Assembly: GCF_022662195.1 (NCBI RefSeq)
Contig: NZ_JAKMCS010000004.1
Location: 124,001-188,000, forward strand
From: Aestuariivivens insulae
GTDB taxonomy: Bacteria > Bacteroidota > Bacteroidia > Flavobacteriales > Flavobacteriaceae
Direction of reading: 5' to 3'
Length of the DNA: 64,000 nt
Under the pieces are notes generated by a model. It saw nothing but the letters and a program-made list of their open reading frames with translations, was not told the origin of the DNA and ran no database searches. The number at the start of each line of letters is the position of its first letter. Position 1 is the first letter of the stretch. Of this stretch, positions 42,352-50,577 are shown piece by piece. The translations under genes and the position numbers were made by a program.

Positions 42352-43854
42352 ATGTTATCATTAAAATCGGCTTTAGCCAAACCATTTGCAAAGCGAATAT
42401 ATAAGCGCATTCAAAAGTGGGCCAATAACCCTATTGAAACACAGGAAAAGGTCTTTCAGGAATTAATAGCTAAAGCGGTATCGACTAGGTTTGGAAAGGA
42501 TCATGATTTTGTGAGTATAAACAACCATGACGATTTTGTAAAACGCGTTCCCATTCGAGACTATGAAGGTTTAAAACCTTATGTAGAATCTGTTGTAGAG
42601 GGAGAAGAGAACGTGCTTTGGCCAGAAAAGCCCATATATTTTGCCAAAACATCTGGTACTACCTCTGGAGCTAAATACATTCCAATAACCAAGGAAAGTA
42701 TGCCTAGCCACGTTGAAGCGGCGAGAAATGCCATTTTAATGTACATCCATGAAACAGGGAATAGTCGTTTTGTTAATGGAAAAATGATCTTTCTACAAGG
42801 CAGCCCCATACTAAAAGAACAAAATGGCATTCAAATAGGAAGGCTTTCGGGTATTGTGGCGCATTATGTGCCTAAATATCTTCAGAAAAATAGGTTGCCG
42901 TCTTGGGAAACCAATTGCATTGAAGATTGGGAAACCAAGGTAGATGCTATAGTTGAAGAGACCTTACCAGAGAATATGACGGTTATTTCAGGTATACCGT
43001 CCTGGGTACAGATGTATTTTGAAAAACTGCAGCAAAAGACAGGAAAGAAGGTTGGTGACATTTTTAAAAATTTTAACCTTTTTATTTTTGGAGGGGTTAA
43101 CTACGAACCTTATCGCGCTAAATTTGAGAGTCTTATTGGGCGCTCAGTCGATAGCATTGAGCTGTATCCAGCGAGTGAAGGCTTTTTTGCCTTTCAGGAC
43201 AAGCAGCACGAAAAAGGCATGTTGCTTCAGCTTAACTCGGGGATATTTTATGAATTTGTTAGGGCCGATGAATTTTTCAATGACAATCCCAAGCGTATTA
43301 CCATAAAAGATGTTGAAATAGGGGTCAATTACGTGATGATTATTTCAAGCAATGCAGGGCTCTGGGCCTATAATATTGGCGACACGGTCGAGTTTACCTC
43401 AACTAATCCCTATCGTGTTATTGTTTCTGGACGTATCAAGCATTTCATATCGGCTTTTGGCGAGCATGTTATAGGCAAGGAAGTAGAGCAAGCCATGGAA
43501 GAAGCTGTAAAAAATACTGAGATCCGTATTTCAGAATTTACTGTAGCTCCTGAAATTAATCCAGAAGAGGGATTGCCTTACCACGAATGGTATATCGAAT
43601 TTGAAAATGAACCAGAAGATTTTTCAGCTTTTGCTAAACAGATAGACCAATCGCTTCAAAATCAAAATACCTATTATTTCGATTTAATTCAAGGTAAAGT
43701 GTTGCAGCCTTTAAAAATTACTAGGGTGGTGAAAGATGGATTTCAAGAGTATATGAAGTCGGTTGGTAAATTAGGGGGTCAAAATAAAATACCTAGGCTA
43801 TCTAACGACAGGAAAATAGTTGAAGCCATAAAAGCCTTACATTTGGTGAAATAA
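42352..43854 (+). CDS. GH3 auxin-responsive-promoter family acyl-adenylating enzyme
   Basis: A 500-residue protein; ATG 42352 is preferred over the TTG just before it. It belongs to the GH3/JAR1 family of the acyl-adenylate superfamily, whose plant members conjugate amino acids to auxin and jasmonate. The adenylate motif is IYFAKTSGTTSGAKYIPITK (about residues 95-115). Further segments are FIFGGVNYEPYRAKFESLIG, IELYPASEGFFAFQ, NAGLWAYNIGDTVEFTSTNP and a C-terminal lid region with ISEFTVAPEI. The bacterial substrate is unknown. It sits between a Wzz-like gene (14 bases before) and the DUF6909 gene (27 bases after), so it is probably in their operon. This name is unrelated to glycoside hydrolase family 3. 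Confidence 0.92.
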   Translation: MLSLKSALAKPFAKRIYKRIQKWANNPIETQEKVFQELIAKAVSTRFGKDHDFVSINNHDDFVKRVPIRDYEGLKPYVESVVEGEENVLWPEKPIYFAKTSGTTSGAKYIPITKESMPSHVEAARNAILMYIHETGNSRFVNGKMIFLQGSPILKEQNGIQIGRLSGIVAHYVPKYLQKNRLPSWETNCIEDWETKVDAIVEETLPENMTVISGIPSWVQMYFEKLQQKTGKKVGDIFKNFNLFIFGGVNYEPYRAKFESLIGRSVDSIELYPASEGFFAFQDKQHEKGMLLQLNSGIFYEFVRADEFFNDNPKRITIKDVEIGVNYVMIISSNAGLWAYNIGDTVEFTSTNPYRVIVSGRIKHFISAFGEHVIGKEVEQAMEEAVKNTEIRISEFTVAPEINPEEGLPYHEWYIEFENEPEDFSAFAKQIDQSLQNQNTYYFDLIQGKVLQPLKITRVVKDGFQEYMKSVGKLGGQNKIPRLSNDRKIVEAIKALHLVK

Positions 43855-43856
43855 AG

Positions 43857-43864
43857 TATCTTTG
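43857..43864 (+). promoter_or_regulatory. Probable -7 box (TATCTTTG) of the DUF6909 gene
   Basis: Fits TAnnTTTG, starting at the last base before the GH3-gene spacer and 17 bases before ATG 43882. The gene may thus have its own promoter within the operon. Confidence 0.5.
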
Positions 43865-43881
43865 CCCTAGCAAAACAGACA

Positions 43882-45570
43882 ATGAGTAACAAAAAACTAC
43901 ACGAGAGAACCAGGGCCCAGGAGAGCTCTAATGCTATTGAGCGTATGTACGTAACCATGCGGCATTTGTTCAATAGGGGGTTTTATAAGCCTATGGGGAT
44001 TTCGGGCGAAACTTTGCGGGAATCGTTACTGTTGCTCAAGCCCGAAATCTATGGTTCTGTAGGTGATGAAAAAGCCGAGTTAGAGGGCTTGCTTTATGTT
44101 ATGGACAGGTTGCCTATAGGTATTGAAGAATGCACCTATATTAACCTAACCAGTGATGAAGGTTATGCTAATTCGCACTTTAAACCCATTATTCCAGAAA
44201 AACGCCGACGTAATTGCTACAGAATAGATGCAGAGCAAATGAATATTGAGATTACCAGGGGACGTTCAGAAATTTATGATATTTTAACCCACCTTACGTT
44301 TCTCTTTATAGAATCGCATAAAATAAGCAAACGGGTCGTTATAAATGGTGATGGCGCTACGACTAGAGATTGGAAAAAGCTTGAAAAAGCAGTCTTGTCC
44401 AAAAAGAAACTTACTCAAGAAGAACGTGAAGTCGCCATTACCCATACGGCTTATATATTAGGGCGCACCTTTAAGGAGCTAACCAATATTTATAAAGCTT
44501 TCGCAACACCACAACAGCCCGAACGCTTATTACGTATTGTGTATTGGTTAGGCAAGTTGGCTATTGAAGAACAGGTAAACCACAATAAACGAACCATAAC
44601 CTTTAGTCCTGTTTTACGGGAGCGTATTGGCCATCATATACATGGGGAGATTTGGGCAAACAACATTAAGGAAGTTCTGCATAAAAATAACATGCTAGAT
44701 AGGGAGGTTCATATTATAAGTGCTAATATGCATAGTGTTATGAATACGCTTTTTGCGCCAAAGGCATTAAGCTCTATGACTGCTAAAAACGATATATTTG
44801 ATGTTTATGAATTGCTAAGTAAAACGGATAGTGAAACCTATCGTCAAAAAGTCAATAAAGAGGCAGTTAAGAACGGCATGACTTATATTAAGGACACTTC
44901 GGGGACCAATATAGATGTTCAAATTTTTGATTCAACGCGAATCAACCCTTCCGAAGTAGATATTAATATGGATGAAGCGTATATAAAATCAAAAAAGCCA
45001 ATTATATTGGTTATGGATTATGCGTTTGGAGAGCAAGCCTACGAAACAATAGATGAACTTTTAAAACCTTACAAAGTGAAAGGAGAAAAGGCGCATCTTA
45101 ACGTGAAATCAATTTCTATTATGGGTAAAGCGGGTATCCTTGAAGGAGGGAAAGGTGATATTATGATACCTTCGGCACATATTTTTGAGGGTACTGCAGA
45201 CAATTATCCCTTTAAAAATGAGTTAAAGAAGGAAGATTTAGAAAGTCAAGGGGTCAATGTATACGAAGGCTCCATGATTACCGTTTTAGGGACTTCTTTG
45301 CAGAATAAGGACATCTTAAAGTTTTTTTATAACTCCACGTGGAATGTTATAGGCTTGGAGATGGAAGGTGCCCATTACCAAAAGGCAATTCAGGCGGCTT
45401 CAAAAATAAGGCACAATATAAACCCCAATGTAAAAGTGAGGTATGCCTATTACGCTAGTGATAACCCTTTGGAAACGGGAAGCACATTGGCTTCGGGAGG
45501 GCTTGGCACTTCTGGGGTTAGGCCTACCTATGTAATAACAAGAAAAATTTTAGAACAACTATTTAATTAA
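43882..45570 (+). CDS. DUF6909-family protein with nucleoside-phosphorylase-like C-terminus
   Basis: A 562-residue cytoplasmic protein. I recognise it as the DUF6909 type seen in Flavobacteriia. The N-terminal half is helical and basic (AIERMYVTMRHLFNRGFYKP, then PIIPEKRRRNCYRIDAEQMN). The C-terminal part (about residues 370-560) resembles the nucleoside phosphorylase/AMP nucleosidase fold: PIILVMDYAFGEQAYETI, SISIMGKAGILEGGKGDIMI, PSAHIFEGTADNYPFKN, then VIGLEMEGAHYQKAI with the MEG motif that binds ribose in those enzymes, and YYASDNPLETGSTLA. A nucleotide-related reaction is therefore a reasonable guess but unproven. It lies between a GH3-family enzyme and a Wzz-like gene. Confidence 0.75.
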   Translation: MSNKKLHERTRAQESSNAIERMYVTMRHLFNRGFYKPMGISGETLRESLLLLKPEIYGSVGDEKAELEGLLYVMDRLPIGIEECTYINLTSDEGYANSHFKPIIPEKRRRNCYRIDAEQMNIEITRGRSEIYDILTHLTFLFIESHKISKRVVINGDGATTRDWKKLEKAVLSKKKLTQEEREVAITHTAYILGRTFKELTNIYKAFATPQQPERLLRIVYWLGKLAIEEQVNHNKRTITFSPVLRERIGHHIHGEIWANNIKEVLHKNNMLDREVHIISANMHSVMNTLFAPKALSSMTAKNDIFDVYELLSKTDSETYRQKVNKEAVKNGMTYIKDTSGTNIDVQIFDSTRINPSEVDINMDEAYIKSKKPIILVMDYAFGEQAYETIDELLKPYKVKGEKAHLNVKSISIMGKAGILEGGKGDIMIPSAHIFEGTADNYPFKNELKKEDLESQGVNVYEGSMITVLGTSLQNKDILKFFYNSTWNVIGLEMEGAHYQKAIQAASKIRHNINPNVKVRYAYYASDNPLETGSTLASGGLGTSGVRPTYVITRKILEQLFN

Positions 45571-45578
45571 AAACAGAT

Positions 45579-46652
45579 ATGAGTAAAGATTTGCCACAAC
45601 CACAGCAATCGGAAGAAGTGGATTTAGGACAGTTATTTAAATTAATAGGTAATGCTTTTGAGCGCTTTTTTAAATTTATAGGAAGCCTTCTAAACAAATT
45701 GTTTTTGGCCTTCGTTTGGTTGGTGTTTTTTGTTAAACGTCATTTTATAAAGCTTGCAATCGCAGGGATTATAGGTATAGTTTATGGATTTACCCAAAAA
45801 AAGATATCCGCTCCAGTATATAAGTCAATGGCCGTAGTGAAACAAAATTATCCAACAGGGGAAAGCTTGTATACTTTAATAGACTACTTAAATGAACTCG
45901 TGTATCAGGGAGATTCAGTCTCTTTAAGTGATAAGCTTAAAACAGATGTCTCTAAAGCTTCAGCAATAGCGGGCATTGGAATAGAATCCATTTTAGATGA
46001 AAACCAAAAACTAAAGCTTTTTGATGATTATAAAAAAGAGTTAGATTCGGTTTTAGCTTCTACCATAAAGTATGAGGACTTCTTAAAAAATTCTGATGAT
46101 TTTGACCATAAGTACCAACGCATTACCCTTTATGCAACATCTCAAGAGAACTTTAATGAAGTCTTTAAAGCTATCGTAAAAAATATAGATTCTTCGGAGT
46201 TCTTTTTAAATGAACACAAAAAAGATATAGCGGAATTAGAGAACAAAGAAAAGGTTTTAATAGAATCCTTAAAAAAATCGGATACTTTACAGAAGGTGTA
46301 TCAAAAAGTTTTACAAGAATCTACCCAAAAAACATCCGATGCCCAAACCAGTATCAGTATTAAAAACACGGAAGACAAAAGTGTGACTAAGGAATATGAG
46401 CTTTATAATAACGATATAGAACTTAGGCGGGAACTGGTTGAGATTCAAAGGGAAATTGAAGATAAATCACATATCATTGAGATTGTCTCCATGCAACAAA
46501 GCGAAGGAACCATAGACAACACCTACGATTTATTGGCATTAAAAACCGAAAGTAAATTGGTGCTTGGGATCCTATTTTCGGCTGTATTATTTCTAATGCT
46601 TCTTGGTCTTGAATTTGTAAGATACCTAGAGCGATTTAAAGACAAGATTTAG
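45579..46652 (+). CDS. Wzz-like chain-length family protein, paralogue 2
   Basis: A 357-residue protein with the same layout as the protein at 41246: N-terminal QSEEVDLGQLFKLIGNAFER, membrane helices near residues 35-75 and 324-346, and a periplasmic coiled-coil part between. Apart from the first ~30 residues the two proteins differ strongly, so the duplication is old. It starts 8 bases after the DUF6909 gene and is surely co-transcribed. A role in polysaccharide chain length is inferred from topology. No ATPase or kinase is linked here. Confidence 0.75.
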   Translation: MSKDLPQPQQSEEVDLGQLFKLIGNAFERFFKFIGSLLNKLFLAFVWLVFFVKRHFIKLAIAGIIGIVYGFTQKKISAPVYKSMAVVKQNYPTGESLYTLIDYLNELVYQGDSVSLSDKLKTDVSKASAIAGIGIESILDENQKLKLFDDYKKELDSVLASTIKYEDFLKNSDDFDHKYQRITLYATSQENFNEVFKAIVKNIDSSEFFLNEHKKDIAELENKEKVLIESLKKSDTLQKVYQKVLQESTQKTSDAQTSISIKNTEDKSVTKEYELYNNDIELRRELVEIQREIEDKSHIIEIVSMQQSEGTIDNTYDLLALKTESKLVLGILFSAVLFLMLLGLEFVRYLERFKDKI

Positions 46653-46708
46653 ATAGATAATATAAAGTAGTATCCGTTGTGCGGTTTGAATCAAAAAGGT
46701 CATGATGT

Positions 46709-46820
46709 GTCAGTTCGAGTGTTCCGACGTTTACTGTCGGGACGTATCGAGAACTATTTCAAAGGCCTAAATTTTACCTGCCTCCCGGTAGGCAGGTTCT
46801 CGATAGTTCTGCTGAGCAGG
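46709..46820. repeat. Compound palindromic repeat (TCAGTTCGAG type)
   Basis: CAGTTCGAGTGTTCCGAC with its complement in GTCGGGACGTATCGAGAACT forms one hairpin. A second, perfect hairpin ACCTGCCT/AGGCAGGT lies at 46776-46797 and is followed by another CTCGATAGTTCT. A related single copy is at 49310-49361. Confidence 0.75.
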
Positions 46821-46871
46821 GTCCAAGTACAAATTTTATAAAAAAACACATAATTGGTTAATAGTAAAAAG

Positions 46872-46961
46872 ATGAAGAATATTCTAATAACAGGAGGTGC
46901 AGGTTTTATAGGTTCCCATGTGGTTAGGTTATTTGTGAACTCTTATTTACAATTAAATTGA
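46872..46961 (+). pseudogene. Relic of an rmlB-type dTDP-glucose 4,6-dehydratase (N-terminal 22 residues only)
   Basis: An ATG-started frame of 29 codons. The first 22 residues hold the Rossmann NAD-binding start NILITGGAGFIGSHVVRLFV, identical in 19 successive residues to the intact rmlB at 52252, after which the match breaks (NSYLQLN, stop). The DNA differs at many third positions from the intact copy, so this is not a recent duplicate. It marks an old deletion or recombination at the edge of the polysaccharide locus. Confidence 0.85.
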
Positions 46962-47072
46962 ATTAGGGAACGTAAGAAGGATTTTAATTATAAATAGCGA
47001 ATTGCATTAAACTAAACTGCATCATATCGGGCTAAAAGTTTTTAAACCTTTAATTTTCTTATTTTAGACCCC

Positions 47073-48341
47073 ATGGACATCAAAGCAAATAAAATAGCAG
47101 TAATAGGATTGGGTTACGTAGGCCTTCCGTTGGCCATTGAATTCTCTAAAAAGGGATTTCAAGTGGTGGGGTTTGATATTGATGAAGACCGCGTTTCAGA
47201 CCTCAAACAAGGCATTGACCATACTAAGGAAGTTGAACAATCAGACTTTTTAGAGGCTAAAAACATCCATTTTACATCGCAAGAAAACCAAATTTCAGAT
47301 GCCGATATTTATATTATAACCGTGCCCACACCTATAGATGCGTTTAACAGGCCAGATTTAACCTATCTTGTTAAGGCAAGTCAATTGGTAGGTAGGCAGT
47401 TATCCAAAGGGAATATTGTGATTTATGAATCGACGGTGTATCCGGGCTGTACTGAAGAAGTTTGTGTGCCAGAACTGGAAAAGGCTAGTGGATTCCAATT
47501 TAACGAAGACTTTTATTGTGGCTACTCCCCAGAACGGATTAACCCGGGGGATGCCGTCCGAAAAGTCCATAACATCGTAAAGATCACTTCTGGAAGTACA
47601 CCGGAAACCGCTAACCTAATAGATGCGTTGTATAACCAAATTGTAACGGTTGGCACCCATAAAGCTTCTAGCATAAAAGTGGCTGAAGCAGGAAAGATTA
47701 TAGAAAATATTCAAAGGGATGTTAATATATCGCTTATCAACGAGCTGGCTTTAATATTTGACAAACTGGGAATAGATACGCTTGAAGTTTTGGAAGCTGC
47801 TGGGACCAAATGGAATTTTTTACCGTTCCGACCAGGATTGGTTGGAGGCCACTGTATAGGGGTAGACCCCTATTATTTGACCCATAAAGCGGAAAGTTTG
47901 GGCTATTACCCCGATGTTATTCTCTCAGGAAGGCGTGTTAACGATAATATGGGGATTCATGTTGCCAATAAGGTCATTAAGTTGCTGGTTGAAAAAGGGA
48001 GTATTATAAAAGGGGCTAAGATTTTGGTGCTGGGTATAACGTTTAAAGAAAATTGTCCCGATATACGAAACTCTAGGGTTATTGATGTGATACGGGAATT
48101 GGAAGGCTTTGGTGCCTCGATAGATGTTTACGATCCCTATGCGTTGCCAAATGAGGTGAGTAAAGCTTACGATATTACTTTAACCCATGAGTTGCACTAT
48201 AATTATGATGCCGTAGTATTGGCTGTAGGGCATAATGAGTTTAAATCTATAGATTACACCAAGTTCAGAACCAATAAAGACTGTGTGGTTTATGATGTAA
48301 AAAGTGTGTTGCCTAAAGATTTGGTTACTGATAGGCTCTAA
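47073..48341 (+). CDS. UDP-N-acetyl-hexosamine 6-dehydrogenase (TviB/WbpO type)
   Basis: A 422-residue member of the UDP-glucose/GDP-mannose dehydrogenase family, making a uronic acid from a UDP-sugar with 2 NAD. The N-terminal Rossmann motif is IAVIGLGYVGLPLAIEFSKK; the catalytic loop GLVGGHCIGVDPYYLTHKAE has the thiohemiacetal Cys261. VPTPIDAFNRPDL and ESTVYPGCTEEVCVPELE, and the length, place it with the Vi-antigen TviB/WbpO branch (UDP-GlcNAc or UDP-GalNAc to the uronate) rather than with UDP-glucose dehydrogenases. It is the first complete gene of the surface polysaccharide locus. A TATTTTAG at about 47056 could be its -7 element. Confidence 0.93.
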   Translation: MDIKANKIAVIGLGYVGLPLAIEFSKKGFQVVGFDIDEDRVSDLKQGIDHTKEVEQSDFLEAKNIHFTSQENQISDADIYIITVPTPIDAFNRPDLTYLVKASQLVGRQLSKGNIVIYESTVYPGCTEEVCVPELEKASGFQFNEDFYCGYSPERINPGDAVRKVHNIVKITSGSTPETANLIDALYNQIVTVGTHKASSIKVAEAGKIIENIQRDVNISLINELALIFDKLGIDTLEVLEAAGTKWNFLPFRPGLVGGHCIGVDPYYLTHKAESLGYYPDVILSGRRVNDNMGIHVANKVIKLLVEKGSIIKGAKILVLGITFKENCPDIRNSRVIDVIRELEGFGASIDVYDPYALPNEVSKAYDITLTHELHYNYDAVVLAVGHNEFKSIDYTKFRTNKDCVVYDVKSVLPKDLVTDRL

Positions 48342-48392
48342 AGATAGTAGTGTCATTTCAACAAGGAAAGCTGTTCAAAGAATAATTTACCT

Positions 48393-48481
48393 TGTCATTC
48401 AGAACAAGCGTAGCGAAGTGAAGAATCTCAAAAAAAACAAGATTCTTCAGTCGGTCGTACCATCCCTCCTTTTGAATGACA
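48393..48481. repeat. TGTCATTC palindromic repeat, copy 1
   Basis: Ends TGTCATTC and GAATGACA are inverted; inner arms AAGAATCT and AGATTCTT are inverted too. The loop is A-rich. Same family as 49205-49255 and 50563-50656. A more degenerate TGGTTGCTGAGG piece follows at about 48500. Confidence 0.85.
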
Positions 48482-48636
48482 CATCAGAGCTGTCAGACTG
48501 AGAATGGTTGCTGAGGTACTTGCAAAGAGTAGTTGGAGTCAAAGCGAACCAGACAGCAGACAGTGATTTTTTTATTAAAAAGTAGAATTTTCAATTTTCA
48601 AAGAAATTAACTGAAAGGCGTTTGAATATTAAGTGA

Positions 48637-49248
48637 GTGAAACCAAAAGAAATAATCATAAAAAGAATTTTCGATATTGCATTAGCACTATTAGGGTTGC
48701 TGGTTTTGGGGTGGTTTATTTTACTGTTGATTTTTTGTGCGGTCATAAACACAGGACAACAAGGCATTTTTAAACAAAAGCGAGTAGGCCAAAACGGAAG
48801 GTTATTCAGTATCTATAAATTGAGAACGATGAAGGACCTTCCGAGTAATGATAAAATGATAACAGCGTTTGGTCAGTTTTTGCGAAAAATGAAGTGGGAT
48901 GAGTTGCCTCAATTATGGAATGTGCTTAAGGGAGATATGAGTTTTGTAGGGCCACGACCAGATGTTGTGGGTTACGCTGATCAATTAAAAGGTGAAGATA
49001 GAATAATATTATCAGTAAAGCCGGGTATTACTGGATTAGCAACTATATGTTTTAAAGATGAAGAAGAATTGCTCTCCAAACAGAATGATCCTAAAGCTTA
49101 TAATGATAAGGTAATTTGGCCTAAAAAGGTAGAATTGAACAAGGCCTATATTGCTGAATATAGTTTTTCTAAGGATATAACTATAATTATAAAAACTATT
49201 TGCTTGTCATTCAGAAGGAGCCCTGACGATTATAGTCAGGGAGACTGA
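48637..49248 (+). CDS. Phosphoglycosyl transferase (PglC/WcaJ-type sugar transferase)
   Basis: A 203-residue protein with a GTG start at 48637. One N-terminal re-entrant or membrane helix (about residues 9-37) precedes the catalytic domain: GIFKQKRVGQNGRLFSIYKL, RTMKD, MKWDELPQLWNVLKGDMSFV with the Asp-Glu catalytic pair, GPRPDV and KPGITGLATI. This is the small monotopic PglC form that moves a phospho-sugar to undecaprenyl phosphate and so begins a lipid-linked repeat unit. The normal family end lies near residue 188; the last ~14 residues (LSFRRSPDDYSQGD) and the stop are encoded by an intergenic repeat that runs into the gene. Confidence 0.92.
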   Translation: MKPKEIIIKRIFDIALALLGLLVLGWFILLLIFCAVINTGQQGIFKQKRVGQNGRLFSIYKLRTMKDLPSNDKMITAFGQFLRKMKWDELPQLWNVLKGDMSFVGPRPDVVGYADQLKGEDRIILSVKPGITGLATICFKDEEELLSKQNDPKAYNDKVIWPKKVELNKAYIAEYSFSKDITIIIKTICLSFRRSPDDYSQGD

Positions 49249-49255
49249 AGAATCT
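49205..49255. repeat. TGTCATTC palindromic repeat, copy 2 (overlaps end of sugar transferase gene)
   Basis: Begins TGTCATTCAGAAGGAG, contains the perfect hairpin CCCTGAC/GTCAGGG and ends GAAGAATCT. The transferase stop codon at 49246-49248 lies inside it. Confidence 0.8.
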
Positions 49256-49272
49256 AGGTTTTAATACCTAGA
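49253..49272. terminator. Hairpin after the sugar transferase
   Basis: TCTAGGT and ACCTAGA form a perfect 7-bp stem with a 6-base loop. There is no T-run, so termination is uncertain. Confidence 0.35.
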
Positions 49273-49309
49273 ACACCTTGACAGTTATTTTAACCTGTTT
49301 TTGATGAAT

Positions 49310-49361
49310 TGTCAGTTCGAGTGATTTTCGAAGAATGAGAAAATTGTATCGAGAACAGTTC
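49310..49361. repeat. TCAGTTCGAG-type repeat, single copy
   Basis: TGTCAGTTCGAGTG at one end and TATCGAGAACAGTTC at the other are imperfectly inverted. Same family as 46709-46820. Confidence 0.65.
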
Positions 49362-49428
49362 AATCAAATTAAATGTTAGTCAGAAAGTTCCTTTTCCTAT
49401 CTTTAGACAATACAAACAAAATTCATCC

Positions 49429-50577
49429 ATGGATTTTAAAATAAAATTGTCATCACCCCATATGAGTGGCGATGAGTTAAAGTATATACAAGACGCTTTA
49501 GACAGTAATTGGGTAGCTCCAGTTGGGAATAATATAATTTGTTTTGAACGGGATTTAGAAGCCTATTTAGGGGAAAACAGTCATGTAACAGCATTATCGT
49601 CTGGTACGGCGGCCATACACTTGGCTTTGGTTATGGCTGGGGTTAAGGAAGGTGATGCCGTTATTTGTCAAAGCTTAACTTTTGCGGCATCAGCATTTCC
49701 CATTCTGTATCAAAAAGCCATTGCTGTATTTGTGGATAGCGAAAAGGACACATGGAATATGGATCCTGTGCTCTTAGAGGAAGCGATTCAAGACCGAATA
49801 GCAAAAGGCAAAAAACCTAAGGCTATTATTGTGATTCATATATTCGGCATGCCCGCAAAAATGGATGAACTGCTTCAAGTTTCAAAAAAGTATGACATTC
49901 CGCTTATTGAAGATGCCGCTGAAGCATTGGGTAGCACATATAAAGGGCAAAAATGTGGCACCTTTGGTGATTTTGGTATTTTGTCGTTTAATGGTAACAA
50001 AATGATAACAACTTCAGGTGGAGGGGCATTAATTTGTAAGGATGAAAAACTAAAGCAAAAAGCCATTTTTTTAGCCACACAAGCTAAAGACGATGCCATA
50101 TGGTATGAGCATAGTGAAATAGGATTTAACTATCGTTTGAGTAATATTTCAGCTGGTATTGGTCGAGGGCAAATGCAAGTGCTGGATGATTATATTGAAA
50201 GACGAAGACAAACAAACCTGTTTTATAAAACGTTGTTTCAACCTTATGATTTTGTTCAGGTACTTTCAGAACCCTCATCAAATTTTTGCTCCAATTATTG
50301 GTTAACCTGTATTCAGATGGAGTCAAATAAGAATAATAAAACGTCTTTGGGATTGTTGAAGCATTTAGAGGAGAACCATATTGAATCTAAACCCCTTTGG
50401 AAGCCTTTACATTTACAGCCCATATTTAAGAATTGTTTGTTTTATGGTAAAGGAGTCGCTGAAGACATTTTTAAAAAAGGATTATGTTTGCCTTCTGGGT
50501 CAAATTTAACTGAAACTGATAAAGCATTCATTGCAGAAGTTGTATTGGAGTATTTAGATGCTTGTCATTTAGAGTGA
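49429..50577 (+). CDS. DegT/DnrJ/EryC1-type sugar aminotransferase (PglE-like)
   Basis: A 382-residue PLP enzyme. The N-terminal SSPHMSGDELKYIQDALDSN and WVAPVGNNIICFERDLEAYL segments, then ALSSGTAAIHLALVMAGVKE and TFAASAFPILYQKAIAVFVD and SEKDTWNMDPVLLEEAI, are those of PglE-type aminotransferases that make UDP-4-amino-4,6-dideoxy-GlcNAc. The PLP lysine is in SFNGNKMITTSGGGALI and the Asp pair in PLIEDAAEALGSTYKG. In many Bacteroidota a PglD-type acetyltransferase lies between the PglC-type transferase and this enzyme; here there is none. The last residues (CHLE) and stop lie in a repeat starting at 50563. Confidence 0.92.
   Translation: MDFKIKLSSPHMSGDELKYIQDALDSNWVAPVGNNIICFERDLEAYLGENSHVTALSSGTAAIHLALVMAGVKEGDAVICQSLTFAASAFPILYQKAIAVFVDSEKDTWNMDPVLLEEAIQDRIAKGKKPKAIIVIHIFGMPAKMDELLQVSKKYDIPLIEDAAEALGSTYKGQKCGTFGDFGILSFNGNKMITTSGGGALICKDEKLKQKAIFLATQAKDDAIWYEHSEIGFNYRLSNISAGIGRGQMQVLDDYIERRRQTNLFYKTLFQPYDFVQVLSEPSSNFCSNYWLTCIQMESNKNNKTSLGLLKHLEENHIESKPLWKPLHLQPIFKNCLFYGKGVAEDIFKKGLCLPSGSNLTETDKAFIAEVVLEYLDACHLE

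Larger units (their letters stand above)
46653..47072. other. 420-bp repeat-bearing spacer before the polysaccharide locus
   Basis: Contains the TCAGTTCGAG-type palindromic repeat at 46709-46820, then a relic of an rmlB-like gene at 46872-46961. The remaining ~110 bases upstream of the dehydrogenase look like ordinary A/T-rich leader DNA. Confidence 0.7.

Noticed and set aside
42352-43854. Glycoside hydrolase family 3 reading of the GH3 name
   Set aside because: The protein is an acyl-adenylate enzyme with TSGTTSGAKYIP; only the abbreviation is shared.
45334-45343. Third parS-like core TCCACGTGGA inside the DUF6909 gene
   Set aside because: Matches only 11 of 14 bases of the core and lies in a conserved coding stretch; likely chance.
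48304-48501. 65-codon frame after the UDP-sugar dehydrogenase
   Set aside because: Overlaps the gene end out of frame and otherwise reads through a palindromic repeat.
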